Shown here piece by piece: positions 12,139 through 21,716 of a stretch of DNA of 64,000 bases. The stretch covers positions 3,100,001-3,164,000 of the forward strand of contig CM066302.1 of assembly GCA_033807695.1 (NCBI GenBank), written 5' to 3'. The notes under the pieces were generated by a model. It worked only from the letters and a program-made list of their open reading frames with translations, did not search any database and was not told the origin of the DNA. Positions within the stretch are counted from its first letter, which is position 1. Every line of letters starts with the position of its first letter. The stretch is from Daedaleopsis sinensis. Its lineage: Eukaryota; Basidiomycota; Agaricomycetes; Polyporales; Polyporaceae. The position numbers were made by a program, and so were the translations under genes.

Positions 12139-12365
12139 AGGAGCTCATCCACGTCTCTGCTAATTCGCCAAGAGATGGCGTAAGGCAGCGTGCTCAGTGG
12201 AGTAGTAGCGGCCGCCGGAAGAGAAGAAACCGAAGCCCTCCGAGTGTTTGCATATTACATGTAGTATTACAGTCAAGTCTTCAATTTTGACCCATTCATC
12301 GGCGCGATTGGTGTGGAGATTCTCGACATGCTGCGTGGTAGAGCGTGGAGAGGATGAGTCGTCAC
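12139..12365 (-). repeat. dispersed repeat copy 2
   Basis: Direct duplicate of 8,985-9,205, differing by small indels including an extra GCC near 12,211. On the minus strand the frame is open from 12,720 to 12,160 and includes the shared HTNRADEWVKI and EGFGFFSSGG segments, so this copy may be the more complete relic of the parent gene. Confidence 0.6.
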
Positions 12366-12644
12366 TCCACGTGTGGTTCGGATTGTGGCAGCAGGTAGCG
12401 ATGACTTCCGAATGGCATAGAACTCCCTCGGGCGGTGTATAGCAGATAAGTAATTCACTGCTGCACTGTGCACACTCCCGGAGCCGCGGGCCGAGTTGTT
12501 GTTCGTCGCGCTGATGCGGGAGGTCAAAATGGGAGAGCTCACAGATGAGAAGTATGCTCTGGACGCAGGCGGTGTGCTCAAGCGACCGCTGCAGTGGTGA
12601 GGATTTGAGGAAAACAAATGGATCAAGTCCGAAGGAAGGCGAGA

Positions 12645-12730
12645 CACAGGATGAGACTCGGAGTGTAGTCGCACATAGAACAGGGAAGGCGAGACGCAGG
12701 ATGAGAGTGTAGTCGCACATAGAACAGGGA
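12645..12730. repeat. two-unit tandem repeat of about 47 bp
   Basis: The block beginning GAAGGCGAGACRCAGGATGA and ending in GTCGCACATAGAACAGGGA occurs twice in succession, the second unit lacking about ten bases. It lies at the 5' side of the minus-strand frame in repeat copy 2. Confidence 0.6.
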
Positions 12731-13234
12731 GCGCATAGTTGATTACAATGTCATGGGTATCGTACTTGTACATGACCGCGCATTGGTCGCGGCGTTAGAC
12801 ATCATGGCTCCTGCATCGGACCCCCGGAGGGAACTGTACAATGTATTAGAATGTATTGTTTACCTCGTTCATGCACATCCTCCATGCATTCTACATCGTA
12901 ATGACATACGAGTATCCAAAGCCATCCAAAGCTTCTTAGGAATTCCTACCGTGAGCTGGGAGGGCGAAGTGACGGAGATGAGCGCGCGGGTCCAACGGGG
13001 GTGGGCGAGCGGACGAGGCTGACGGATAGGAAGGGGAGGAGGCCAAGAGCCGGTACATATGACACGGCCGGGGTCATATCCCTCTGACCGGGATGGGCGC
13101 GCGGGCGAGAAGATGTGGGCGACAAGGTCTACTCGCCCGTGCGCGGTCCGATGAGCTGAACCGGCGTGGAGGGCCAAGTTGCCAGCTGAAGCGCTTCGCG
13201 AGGCCTGCCAATAGCCCCCATCGTGGCCTCGTCC

Positions 13235-13600
13235 CGCCAGAGACGTCATCGCGACCCCGCTGGCCTGCGCACGTCGTCCGGATCTCGCTGCGCATCCGCA
13301 TCGGACAGCTGGAGCCCGACAGTCTCCATCGGCGCGCCGCCCTCGGCCAGCCGGAGCAGCGCGCCGCGTCCGCTCCAACGCCCCGCGACGGCTCCCCAGA
13401 GCTCCGAAGGCACATCGTGGTCTCCCGTCGGAGACGTCGTCGCGCCCCGCTAGCCTGCGCCCGCCCCCCGGATCTCGCTGCGCATCCGCATCGGACAGCT
13501 GGAGCCCGACAGTCTCCATCGGCGCGCCGCCCTCGGCCAGCCCGAGCAGCGCGCCGCGTCCGCTCCAACGCCCCGCGACGGCTCCCAGGGTCGACCCAAC
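13235..13600. repeat. GC-rich tandem duplication, 190-bp period
   Basis: Two copies with matching cores at 13,282-13,402 and 13,472-13,592 (the landmark GGAGCCCGAC is at 13,311 and 13,501, exactly 190 bp apart). The 110-bp cores are almost identical; the leading parts are diverged. All frames through it are Arg/Ala/Pro-rich and are probably not translated. Flanking 13,610-14,798 contains no convincing gene, only short minus-strand frames. Confidence 0.65.
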
Positions 13601-14798
13601 CTATACTCCCTCGCTGCCCACGATTAAAAAGATGGAGAGAGTGGCACATGCAGGTTTCGCGATTCATGCCGATGGAGAATTGATAGTCAAAGCATATGCC
13701 CCGATCCGGCGAGTGCGCCACCTTTCGGTTATTGGATCACGACTTTCTTCCTTGTCGACAAGTGACATTTGACTGCGGTTCTCTCATAGCTTCGATGGAC
13801 CGGAGGGGCCACCGGGACGAGAAAGGCAACGTTCGGCATTCTGGTACACCTGGCGAGATCAGGTGAAATTCTGCCTGCTCATTTGCACGCCTGTTTGGAT
13901 TATTAGATTCAGATCTGATAATAGGGTAATGTGATCGTCCTTTCTAGAATTCATGCCTAGATACTTTGAGACGCCATGCAAGTGGTTGCCCGTTCCTTCA
14001 CGATGAGTACTTTGAAAACAGTTAAATCAACAACATACTTGGCTTGTACAGGCCCCTGACGAGATCATGATATTTATGAGATTTTACGTCGCTACTGAAT
14101 AGTATGCGCGAAGTACCCGAGATACATGATAGCACTGCATGTATCCTTTCGCCAAACTTGATCTTGCTTAGCGTACCGGGCTCACTCGCCGTTTCGGTCA
14201 AATATACTGTAAGTAGTCTGGATGGCTCACCTGATAAAGCAAATCGCCTTGTAGAGCCTACCGATGCGTACCATTCTTCAAGTGAACCTCGAATGTTCAA
14301 GGTTGGTTATAGGCTGCATTGATGTATGACCGCGAACACAGGGCGTCCCTCACACATCTCCACAATTGAAGATAAGAACCGACTTGGGACAAGCGATCCC
14401 AGGTAGCTAGCCGACGAGAACTCACCATTATAGGCGTCACGAGGATCAGTGTCTGGCAACGAGTAAGAGGTGAAGTAGCAATGGATCCCCGTGTACGAGA
14501 TAAGTCCTTTTGCACAACACTGGTTGAATCGACATTGAGCAAACCTACTCTATGTCGTTCAAGGCGAATAGATTGGACTTACATTCTTATGCGCCTATTG
14601 GGCTTCGAGTAGCCATATTCAGTCCAAATGGTGCGCGTCAGCGTTTCCGCAACTTGGATAGGTGACGATATATGTCAGATTGGGCTGCGAGACTAGTGTT
14701 CGAACACATCACTGTAATCATTGCGTACATAGTGGACAAGATACTGAGCAAGAAAAGGCGATCCTTCTGCGATACAAGACAACAATTCAAGGACCACT

Positions 14799-16276
14799 CT
14801 ATGCCGGTTGAAGACGCGTTGCACGAGCTTGGAGGAGTCTGGCCAACGCGCTGTTCTCCGTGGGTGCACGCATAGACCTCACGGCATGTGGGAACAATGT
14901 ACTAGAGCAACGATGTTAGCTGATAAGCCCGGGATTTAAGTAGCAGTAAACTCACCGGTTCCACCACGTGAGGAGCCGATTGAGATTCTCCCGCTCGGCG
15001 GGATCGACGACGAAGTTGTACAAACTGTTATAAAACATCTCGGAATCGACCTGTACATCCCCGCGATTGAAGCTTGATGACGAGCTTAGAGCGAAGCGTA
15101 CCTGATGGGATATAAGTATCGTAGCATCAATCATGACCTATATCCTTACCAACATGGCGACATAGCACAAGGAAGCAGGAGTGACTTCAGTCATTCCGTG
15201 GAGTTGTGCGTTGCCAGCTTTCGTGGCTTTGCCCTCTTGTGCGACCGAGCTAGGAGAGCAAAACACGTGTCGCATTCCCTACATACTCGTCAGCGGGCTC
15301 ATCAGGAGTGATGGCGACAAAGACGACGGTGGACGCACGTTCAACAGGAGTCGTCCTTGCAAGAGTCCATCCCAAGGAGCGTCGGGATTGTAGTTATAGT
15401 TGCGATAGAGAAATATAGGCCATTGATCACCGGCTACGACCATACGATGGTTGCGCAAATCGTCTTTGACCCTGGACCAAAAATATTCAGCCATTTGAAC
15501 ACGGTAGAGAGCGCGAGAAACGCACTTTTCGTAATCCAGGCCGGCGGGACACAGCGGCTTCCCGGTTGCCTCGTGATTGAATCCGCGACAGGTCATCTGG
15601 TTTTGTGGAATGTGAGGAACGAGCCCTTTCGAAGGGTCGGGGTTAATCCAGTCGAGGACGGCAATCTTGATGGTCTTGACGTCGTCGCCACGAGCGCTGG
15701 CTGCACCAGTTTGGACCTGTATCGAATCAGCATCAACTTCATTCATGCGAGACCGGAGCGTACACTGTTGCCAATTTGGAGAATACGTTGACTATCGAGT
15801 GTGCCTTGTTCGAGTGCCATCTTGATGTCGGGTAGGAGCACCAGAAGTTGCTCAAAGAGCTGGAACTCGAGACGCTCTCTCACCCATCATGCTTACCGTC
15901 AGCCGGCAATGATCACAGAGATGAGGATGGCATCGCTCACTGCTGAGACCTCTCTTCGATACGTTCGCCGTCAGCTATGTCGGACAGCGCGACGACACCG
16001 TTGCTAATCAACGTGTTGACATTCGTGAAGGCGTGGATTGTTCGGCCAAAGTGACGACCCCGCCAGTTAAATATATCTGCAGCCGCCTTCCTTGAGAGCA
16101 TGATTTAGCACGATCCAGTGTAATGAGGGCGTGGGGATGTCTACTCACTGTGGTCGCTTGCGGGGCGGAAGACCAATTGCTGGAGCCGCTTTGCGTTTCT
16201 GAGCGGTGGAAGTGGGCCGCGTATGGGCGGCCGTATTGTGGGTAACAGCGGAGGGGTCGTTCTCGTTGTGGGGCAT
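14799..16276 (-). CDS. DUF6698-family protein, 382 aa
   Basis: Seven exons, all phases agreeing: 16276-16149, 16090-15941, 15878-15764, 15716-15339, 15278-15150, 15101-14956 and 14901-14799. The product has a basic N-terminus (PPRKRPQ, likely nuclear targeting), then NWRGRHFGRTIHAFTNVNTL, LDWINPDPSKGL, GFNHEATGKPLCPAGLDYE, VAGDQWPIFLY, APWDGLLQGRLLL, VFCSPSSVA with KATKAGNAQLHGMTEVTPAS, VRFALSSSSSF and a closing LLTWWNRTLFPHA with NSALARLLQARA. This ordered motif set is the one I know for DUF6698, a basidiomycete-specific, often multicopy family without a known function. The frame is intact, so it may be active. It lies at the edge of the repeat-rich compartment. Confidence 0.85.
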
Positions 16277-17279
16277 GGCTACAAGTGGGCGAGTGAGAGG
16301 GGGGACGACTCCGAGTCCGAGTGGGGGCCCACCTCTATTTACGTCGGTGCGAAGGCAGTGGCAGCAGGCGCTCCGTCGGTCCGGCATCGCGTATAGGTTT
16401 GACAGTCTCCACAGAGACCGCGCTAGGGTCGCTGCAGTTCAGGAAATGTACCCTTTCCGAGTGTAGATTGAGCACGTACCATGCACCTGTCGAAAAATCT
16501 TGTCGGAAAAACGCCAGTCGTGGCTATTTTATTCGCTAAGGACGAGGTCGGCACGCCCGCAACACGCCCGCAGGTATGCCGTTACCACATGCTTGTGGAG
16601 ACAACATGCTGAAGGTGGATCCGGGGGTTCCACCATACTTAACTTAAAATTTTTGAAGGGCTGCGGCATGTACTCCTCGGCTCAAAAAATTATGCCTCAG
16701 AGCACGAACGAGTGGACTGTGGGCAGGAAGCAGCGAGCAGACTCAGTGACGGGGATGTATCCTGAAGCTTCCCCCCCCCCGACCGTCTTCGCCTTCCTGT
16801 TCTTCGACCGCTCGCTCCCGGCGCGCGCACGCACCTAGTCGTCGTCCGAGCTTATGTTTCCGCGACGACCGCGCGCTGTTGCCATCTGTATCTGTACGGT
16901 ACTCCTTCCCCTTCGCTGCGGTCCGGAACGTACCTGGCCGACGTGTCCATGTGTACAATAGAGGGTCAATGGAACGGGCTGGAAGCGGGAAGAGCTGCGC
17001 TATGCAGGTCTATGGCACCGTTGCGCGGTGGCTACTACGCGCGGAAGATCAGGAAGCGTTGACGGGGAAGCCGGGGGTACAGTAAGGTAAGTTTGAAACT
17101 TACCTGACGCGATGCACAGCAGTCCGAACAGCACACGCGCGCATGGGGGGATGCGGATCATGCGATCTGCTCGGAGTCAGGCGGGATGGGGAGGCGAGAG
17201 GGTACGTTGCTGTTAGCTCCGGGAAGCTGAGTGGACGTGTCAGAGCGCGAGGATGCTTGACGAATGCGGCCTCGAGGGA
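16277..17279. other. gene-poor stretch, nothing convincing
   Basis: No conserved frame. At 17,085-17,105 a perfect 10-bp-arm palindrome (AGGTAAGTTT, one base, AAACTTACCT) places splice-donor-like sequences back to back on the two strands. Otherwise it looks like decayed or spacer DNA leading into the gene fragments that follow. Confidence 0.35.
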
Positions 17280-17640
17280 TATCGACATTGAGTACGTTGT
17301 CGGAGAGTCGAGTCTGCCGCAATCCTACTCGTTTGCGGGGCATCTTGTCACCATTCTGCACAGAGCCCGTGAGCTACAGCAAACCGGGCGGAACACCGTG
17401 ACGCATCGCCAACGACCGTGTTCGACGCACCGAGACCTCAATGACGTAGATGAAGTCCGGAAGCTCGCGAGTTAGTTCTCGGCGAGGTTGTCACCGCCGC
17501 TCTCGACGAACAGCAGCTGGCAGCCGTAGCGTCTCGAGCGCGCCCATGTTCGCGCTGATGCCCTCGCGGAACGCGTGCGGATCCTCCGGAGCGCAACAGC
17601 GCCCGGTCTTTCGCGATCGGGAAGGTCTAATACTACGAGG
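17280..17640 (-). pseudogene. ureG: ureG fragment (urease accessory GTPase), broken
   Basis: Reading the minus strand from 17,600 down, three frames successively match UreG: PHAFREGISANMGALETL, then after a one-base shift YGCQLLFVESGGDNLAEN and a stop, then after another shift TRELPDFIYVIEVS. A 75-nt insertion with GTGCGT and GTGCAG ends separates this from NGDKMPRK, the equivalent of the UreG GDKIPRK segment, so an original intron is probably preserved and the fragment is DNA-derived rather than a retrocopy. UreG is the GTPase that loads nickel into urease. The P-loop N-terminus and the C-terminal third are absent or unrecognisable, and the frames are broken, so no product is expected. Confidence 0.7.
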
Positions 17641-17742
17641 GAACAGTTGTGATTGTGGTCAATGTTCGAGCAATTGGACGAACGACTCGACGTGGCTGCC
17701 GGTCAGCCTCTTCGGGGTGGGGGGAGGGGTCCAATGGATACG

Positions 17743-18096
17743 CTATTGCCTGCGATGGGTATCCACTATCCACTCCCCTTCTACCATACCCCGTTCTTGA
17801 GGGTACATCGTCAAGGAGATGTACAGCGTGTCATATTCGATCATGCCAGCGATCTCGTTCCGGGGCGCCTGGTCGAACTGGTACAGCTTGGTTTGTATCG
17901 CGGAGACGTGTGCCTGCCGGAATGGTAGTGGTGTTCGCTGCATCGGCAGGCTGTCAGCTTGAAGGAATCGCTGAGCCGCCATGTACCGGTTTCCTGCACT
18001 CGTGTGAGCTATTGGAGCAGCACAACAGGCCACCCGTGACTCACCTTTGGCATTGTACGGGAGGTGAACTAGAGAGGACTTCGGACCCCGTCCCAT
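17743..18096 (-). pseudogene. doa1: doa1/ufd3 (PLAA) fragment: PFU-domain end plus linker
   Basis: On the minus strand VHLPYNAK, then after a probable intron (GTGAGT to GAG near 18,046-18,005) NRYMAAQRFLQADSLP, recall the end of the PFU ubiquitin-binding domain. The following FRQAHVSAIQTKLYQFDQ and LTMYPQE resemble the linker before the PUL domain of Doa1/PLAA, the Cdc48 cofactor. About 60 residues expected between the two parts are missing, and neither the WD40 propeller nor a full PUL domain is nearby. It is therefore a fragment. It lies about 100 bp from the ureG fragment in the same orientation. The identification is from memory of the family and is less certain than ureG. Confidence 0.5.
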
Positions 18097-18426
18097 CCTA
18101 TAACGCAGAGATCGGCGAAGCTATGGGTGGGCGACGGGGGATAAAGTGTCTTGCAGTCGGTATAGCTGTAGGATCCGGGTGCTGACCTGATACCAACAAG
18201 TGAGTGTCCATACCTTACATTGCGCACGGTGCCCGATCACGTCGCACTCGTCTCAGGATCCGTACTGACGACACGAGCTGCTTGGAACGCAAAAAAGCAG
18301 CACGTATGCGCGTGTTCATTGCTGCAAAACCCAAAAAACATCACTTTTCCGCGGAAATCCATCCGAAGCCCATCTGTATGGCAGTGAGCGTCGTATCCTC
18401 CCATTCCAATCCAAACTGCACATACC

Positions 18427-18702
18427 TTATGCCCTGTCGATCTCCATCGCTACGCCGTCAGCCTGCAGCTCCGCCATCTCGTCCGTCTGCGAGTCCGCCA
18501 TCACGACGTCCGAGTCGACAACGTCGACCGCCTTCTCGTCCCCCACTCCAATCTCCTGCGACTTCGCATCCACATCCATGCAGTCCTCGTCGACAGCATT
18601 AGCCCAGATGCTAGCCGCAGTCCCCGAGAGAGATGACTTGGCTGCCCTGGATGGCGCAGCGTTCGTGTTTGGTTGGTTTGGCCGGAAACCGGTGTTGTCC
18701 AT
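18427..18702 (-). CDS. possible N-terminal exon of an unknown protein
   Basis: ATG at 18702 opens MDNTGFRPNQPNTNAAPSRA followed by an acidic Asp/Val-rich stretch (DVVDSDVVMADSQTDE). A GTATGT donor follows near 18,423, which is how a first exon would end, but no downstream exon is convincing. It lies just upstream of the doa1-like fragment and may be the captured start of a third gene. Confidence 0.35.
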   Translation of the reverse strand: MDNTGFRPNQPNTNAAPSRAAKSSLSGTAASIWANAVDEDCMDVDAKSQEIGVGDEKAVDVVDSDVVMADSQTDEMAELQADGVAMEIDRA

Positions 18703-19588
18703 GACGATGCGTCTGCTTGGGCGCGTGGAGAGGTGGTGTGAGCGAGTTTGAGCAAGTGTTCGACGTGGGGGTCGTATTATCGGCTAGTTTGGGTGAGTTT
18801 TATCGACGAGGGCGTGCGAGGTGCGACGGAGAAGGGCGAGTGCCAAATAGGCGCTTAACCCGACTTCAGAGACACCCTGTTTGAGAAAGACTCATTGTAT
18901 CATAATCTGCAAGTAGAATTAGGGCAATGTACTACACTAGCGATGCGATGGTACACACCCACTTAACCGGCGTACGTGCCTCCTGCACACGTCTCGTTAG
19001 GTAGAACAGGCTGGCCAACGGCGCTGTTGCTCTTTCACACCGTCCGTCGTCGAGCTATCACCTTTTGCACCCATCCCGCGAGTACCTCGTTAGCGAACAG
19101 TATCGCTGCTCCGTCCAACAGAACCACGAATCTGCTGTCTATTACGACGCGACGGTCGTCCACCCGCACATACTTTTTGACGTTAAGGTTTTGATCCGCT
19201 CGATCCGCCGCCCGATCCGACCTCGGGAGTGCCTTGCTACTCGCCCTGCAGGAGGTAAGTCACGTGCAGTCAGTGAACGGGTCTTCCGGCGGTAGCACAA
19301 TAACTGTAGTCCATGACCAGGTCTGCTTCGCCCAGGAGCGTGGGGGCTACAAATGAGTGAGAGCTTGCAGCGGAGAGTCTAGCACGAACTCCATGAGAAT
19401 AAACTTGTGTGCGGATGTCAACGCGGCGGACGCGCCTGACCGCCATCATCGTTAACTCGACTCTGCCACTGGCACTTTCCACTGGACCTCCACTTTCACT
19501 CGCACGATTCTGACCATACACGCTCGACTTGTACTATATCACTCTATCTTCAACGCCTTCCACCTGATCTCTACTCTGTATCACTCGC

Positions 19589-20610
19589 ATGCGACGACGA
19601 TCCCTACAAGGTGTGTACCGACAGATGCTCATCCGCATGCGCGCGACCGTATCTGCACGCACGCGACAGTCGCGCGCATTCGGATGAGCATGTGTATTTC
19701 TCTACTCACTGCCTTCTGCCGGTAGCACGGCGAAGACAGCGAGCTCGTTTTGCACGCTGTTCAGGGCGGACGGCCCAAAACAAACGCTGCCTGCACGCCG
19801 TAGACACACACGACACACTATCGTATCCGACACGCTCGCGGCTGCCGCACTTCTGCGAGCGACATCTCGACGAGCTCCTCGAACCGACACACTTCCTCTC
19901 GCTCAAGACGGGCCAGCGCGTAGCCTTCGCCGGCACGTACTGACATTCTCACTGGCGAGCCTTACTACTAACCATACGAGTGCTTCAGACTACGTACCGG
20001 CCTACCTCGACCGACGAACACAGTTGCTGCTACGCATGGAGATGATGAGGGACTTGTCGCCAAGCGAGGACACTGGCTTCATATATTGTCTCAAGCTATC
20101 TATGCCGCGAAGTGAGTCAGGTAACGTCGACTGCGGGCGGTTACTCACTGTTCACCTACTAGATCGTCACGGCCGTCGCCAATTCGCGGTCCTCAAGGTG
20201 GGCAGGACTAACAACGTCTACCGACGTCTGCGGGAGTGGCGCACCCGATGTCGCTCCAGCCGACCGGCGCTGGTAGGATATATCCAGACGTCGAAGGCGC
20301 ACTTGCTGGAACGCCTGGTGCAGCTGGAGCTGTACGACATGACAGCTAACGCGCCGTACACTCACGTCATGTTCCCTGACGTGAGTGGCGGATTGCGCTT
20401 GGGTGCCCAGTTCGAGCGATCTCCTTGCAAAGACTGTGAGTGAGCATTTCTCCTCGTGTTTGACAAACTAACGGGCCAGTTTCAGGTCATGCGAGACATC
20501 AAGAAATCTTCCATTTGAAAACGCGAGGCGGCGGTTTCGGATCCGAATGGGTAAAGATCGTGCGGCCGATCGTGGAGCGGTACAAGAATTATGTTGAGCT
20601 TCACCGGTAG
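19589..20610 (+). CDS. T5orf172-domain (GIY-YIG superfamily) protein, 249 aa, copy A
   Basis: Five exons, all introns in phase 1: 19589-19610, 19726-19932, 19989-20111, 20163-20435 and 20486-20610. Residues ~15-70 hold a Cys/His segment (CSGRTAQNKRC, then FCERHLDELLEPTHF). Residues ~95-250 hold the T5orf172-type domain: GFIYCLKL, FAVLKVGRTNNVYRRLREW, a LERLVQLEL helix, then CKDCGHARHQEIFHLKT and SEWVKIVRPIVERY. In fungi this arrangement is known from Mug113-like/DUF1766 proteins; the fold belongs to the GIY-YIG nuclease superfamily, but activity is unproven. Intron 2 appears to use a GC-AG pair (GCACGT donor). Intron 1 contains a long hairpin. The frame is intact and duplicated at 57,098-58,119. 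Confidence 0.8.
19625..19691. repeat. hairpin in intron 1 of the T5orf172 gene
   Basis: Arms 19,625-19,647 and 19,669-19,691 (23 bp each, one mismatch), beginning ATGCTCATCCG, around a 21-nt loop. The same hairpin, with the same mismatch, is present at 58,017-58,083 and 50,467-50,533, that is in every copy that includes this region. Confidence 0.85.
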
Positions 20611-21716
20611 TACTAGACATCGCAGAGACGGTAGGTGCAATATGTTCATCGGTGGTCGACTGCATATGCGACAGGAGTTGGGTCCGCAAGGCAGCCCGTC
20701 CGAGTCCTACGCACTGGTTTCGTCCCCGTCCTTGCTGACGTCCGGTTGCGATAGAGGCCCTCACCTGCGCTCACAGCTTTACGGGAGTGCAACTGGAAGC
20801 CTCTATAACATTGGGAGTCGAGGAGACTGCCTACACGCTCCATTGTGGCCTTGTACCGAGCGTCGAGGATACGGGCTACTGCCCAAAGTCCCAAGGAGCG
20901 AAATATCAGATCGCGACGCGGGGCATTGTCTTTGTACTTCGCATATTGCGCATAGTGAGGAACGAGCGAGTGCGTATGGTGGTCACATACCTGTCCATGG
21001 ATTCATGGGATGAAGTGGAACAGACGACGTCCAGATCTTGACGCACTACCGATAGTGAGGCCTGGGGACGAGAGTGGAAGCGTGTGGGCTTGTGCTCGGC
21101 CAGATGGAGGAGGAGGAGGGTAGGATGGATGTGCCGCGAGGGGTCTTGATGAGCAACACGTCCACGGTAGTAACACCGTGGCCGATCGAGAAAAAGAGGG
21201 AAGACAGGGGGAAGACAGGGGGAAGACTCGGAGACTCGGACTCGAGCGCATGCTACGGACGAGACACAACACTTTGCATGCGTCCACCTGGACGGAAATC
21301 CAGGCTTCTTCACGCCGGGCTAACCTGCGTGCTCTCAGTAGCTGTCGACCGTGGTCAAGTTCAAGTTCAAGTTGGAGATGACGAAACCGTCATGGAGTTC
21401 GGCCAAATCCGTCCTCGTGCTCGGAACTTGCCGGGCCGCCCCTCCACCGCCTCCTGGATTCCTGGAACTCCCAATCCGGACTCAGCTTGTATTACCATAC
21501 TGATACTACGGTATACTATTACTGACTCCGAGTCGGAGAGTGGCACACCGCGAACTAGAGCCTGAGGCTGGTACTAGTAGTACGGACTCTCGAAGACCGC
21601 CGCCGAGTGCAGACGACTCGTCGATAAAGGGAGTGTATTGTGTCCGAGTCAATATAAGTATTTCAGCGCCGCTGCATTGGCTTTCTAGTAGCACTAGTAC
21701 TTGGTAGCTTCCCGGG

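Larger units (their letters stand above)
19310..21455 (+). repeat. T5orf172 module, copy A
   Basis: This segment recurs at 56,385-58,315 (inverted, nearly identical over 19,393-21,358), at 49,875-50,841 (inverted, lacking 19,841-21,012) and as a ~70-bp scrap at 45,210-45,280. It contains the T5orf172 gene and about 0.8 kb of 3' flank ending near a CAAGTTCAAGTTCAAGTTGG repeat. The ends of the copies do not coincide and no terminal inverted repeats or target duplications were found, so the true element borders are not defined here. Confidence 0.8.

Noticed and set aside
14022..14542. Minus-strand frames downstream of the DUF6698 gene as extra exons or a separate gene
   Set aside because: The DUF6698 gene ends cleanly at 14,799 and these short frames have no motif or consistent splice phases.
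17653..18185. Plus-strand frames over the ureG/doa1 fragments
   Set aside because: They are shadows: the recognisable protein similarity is on the minus strand.
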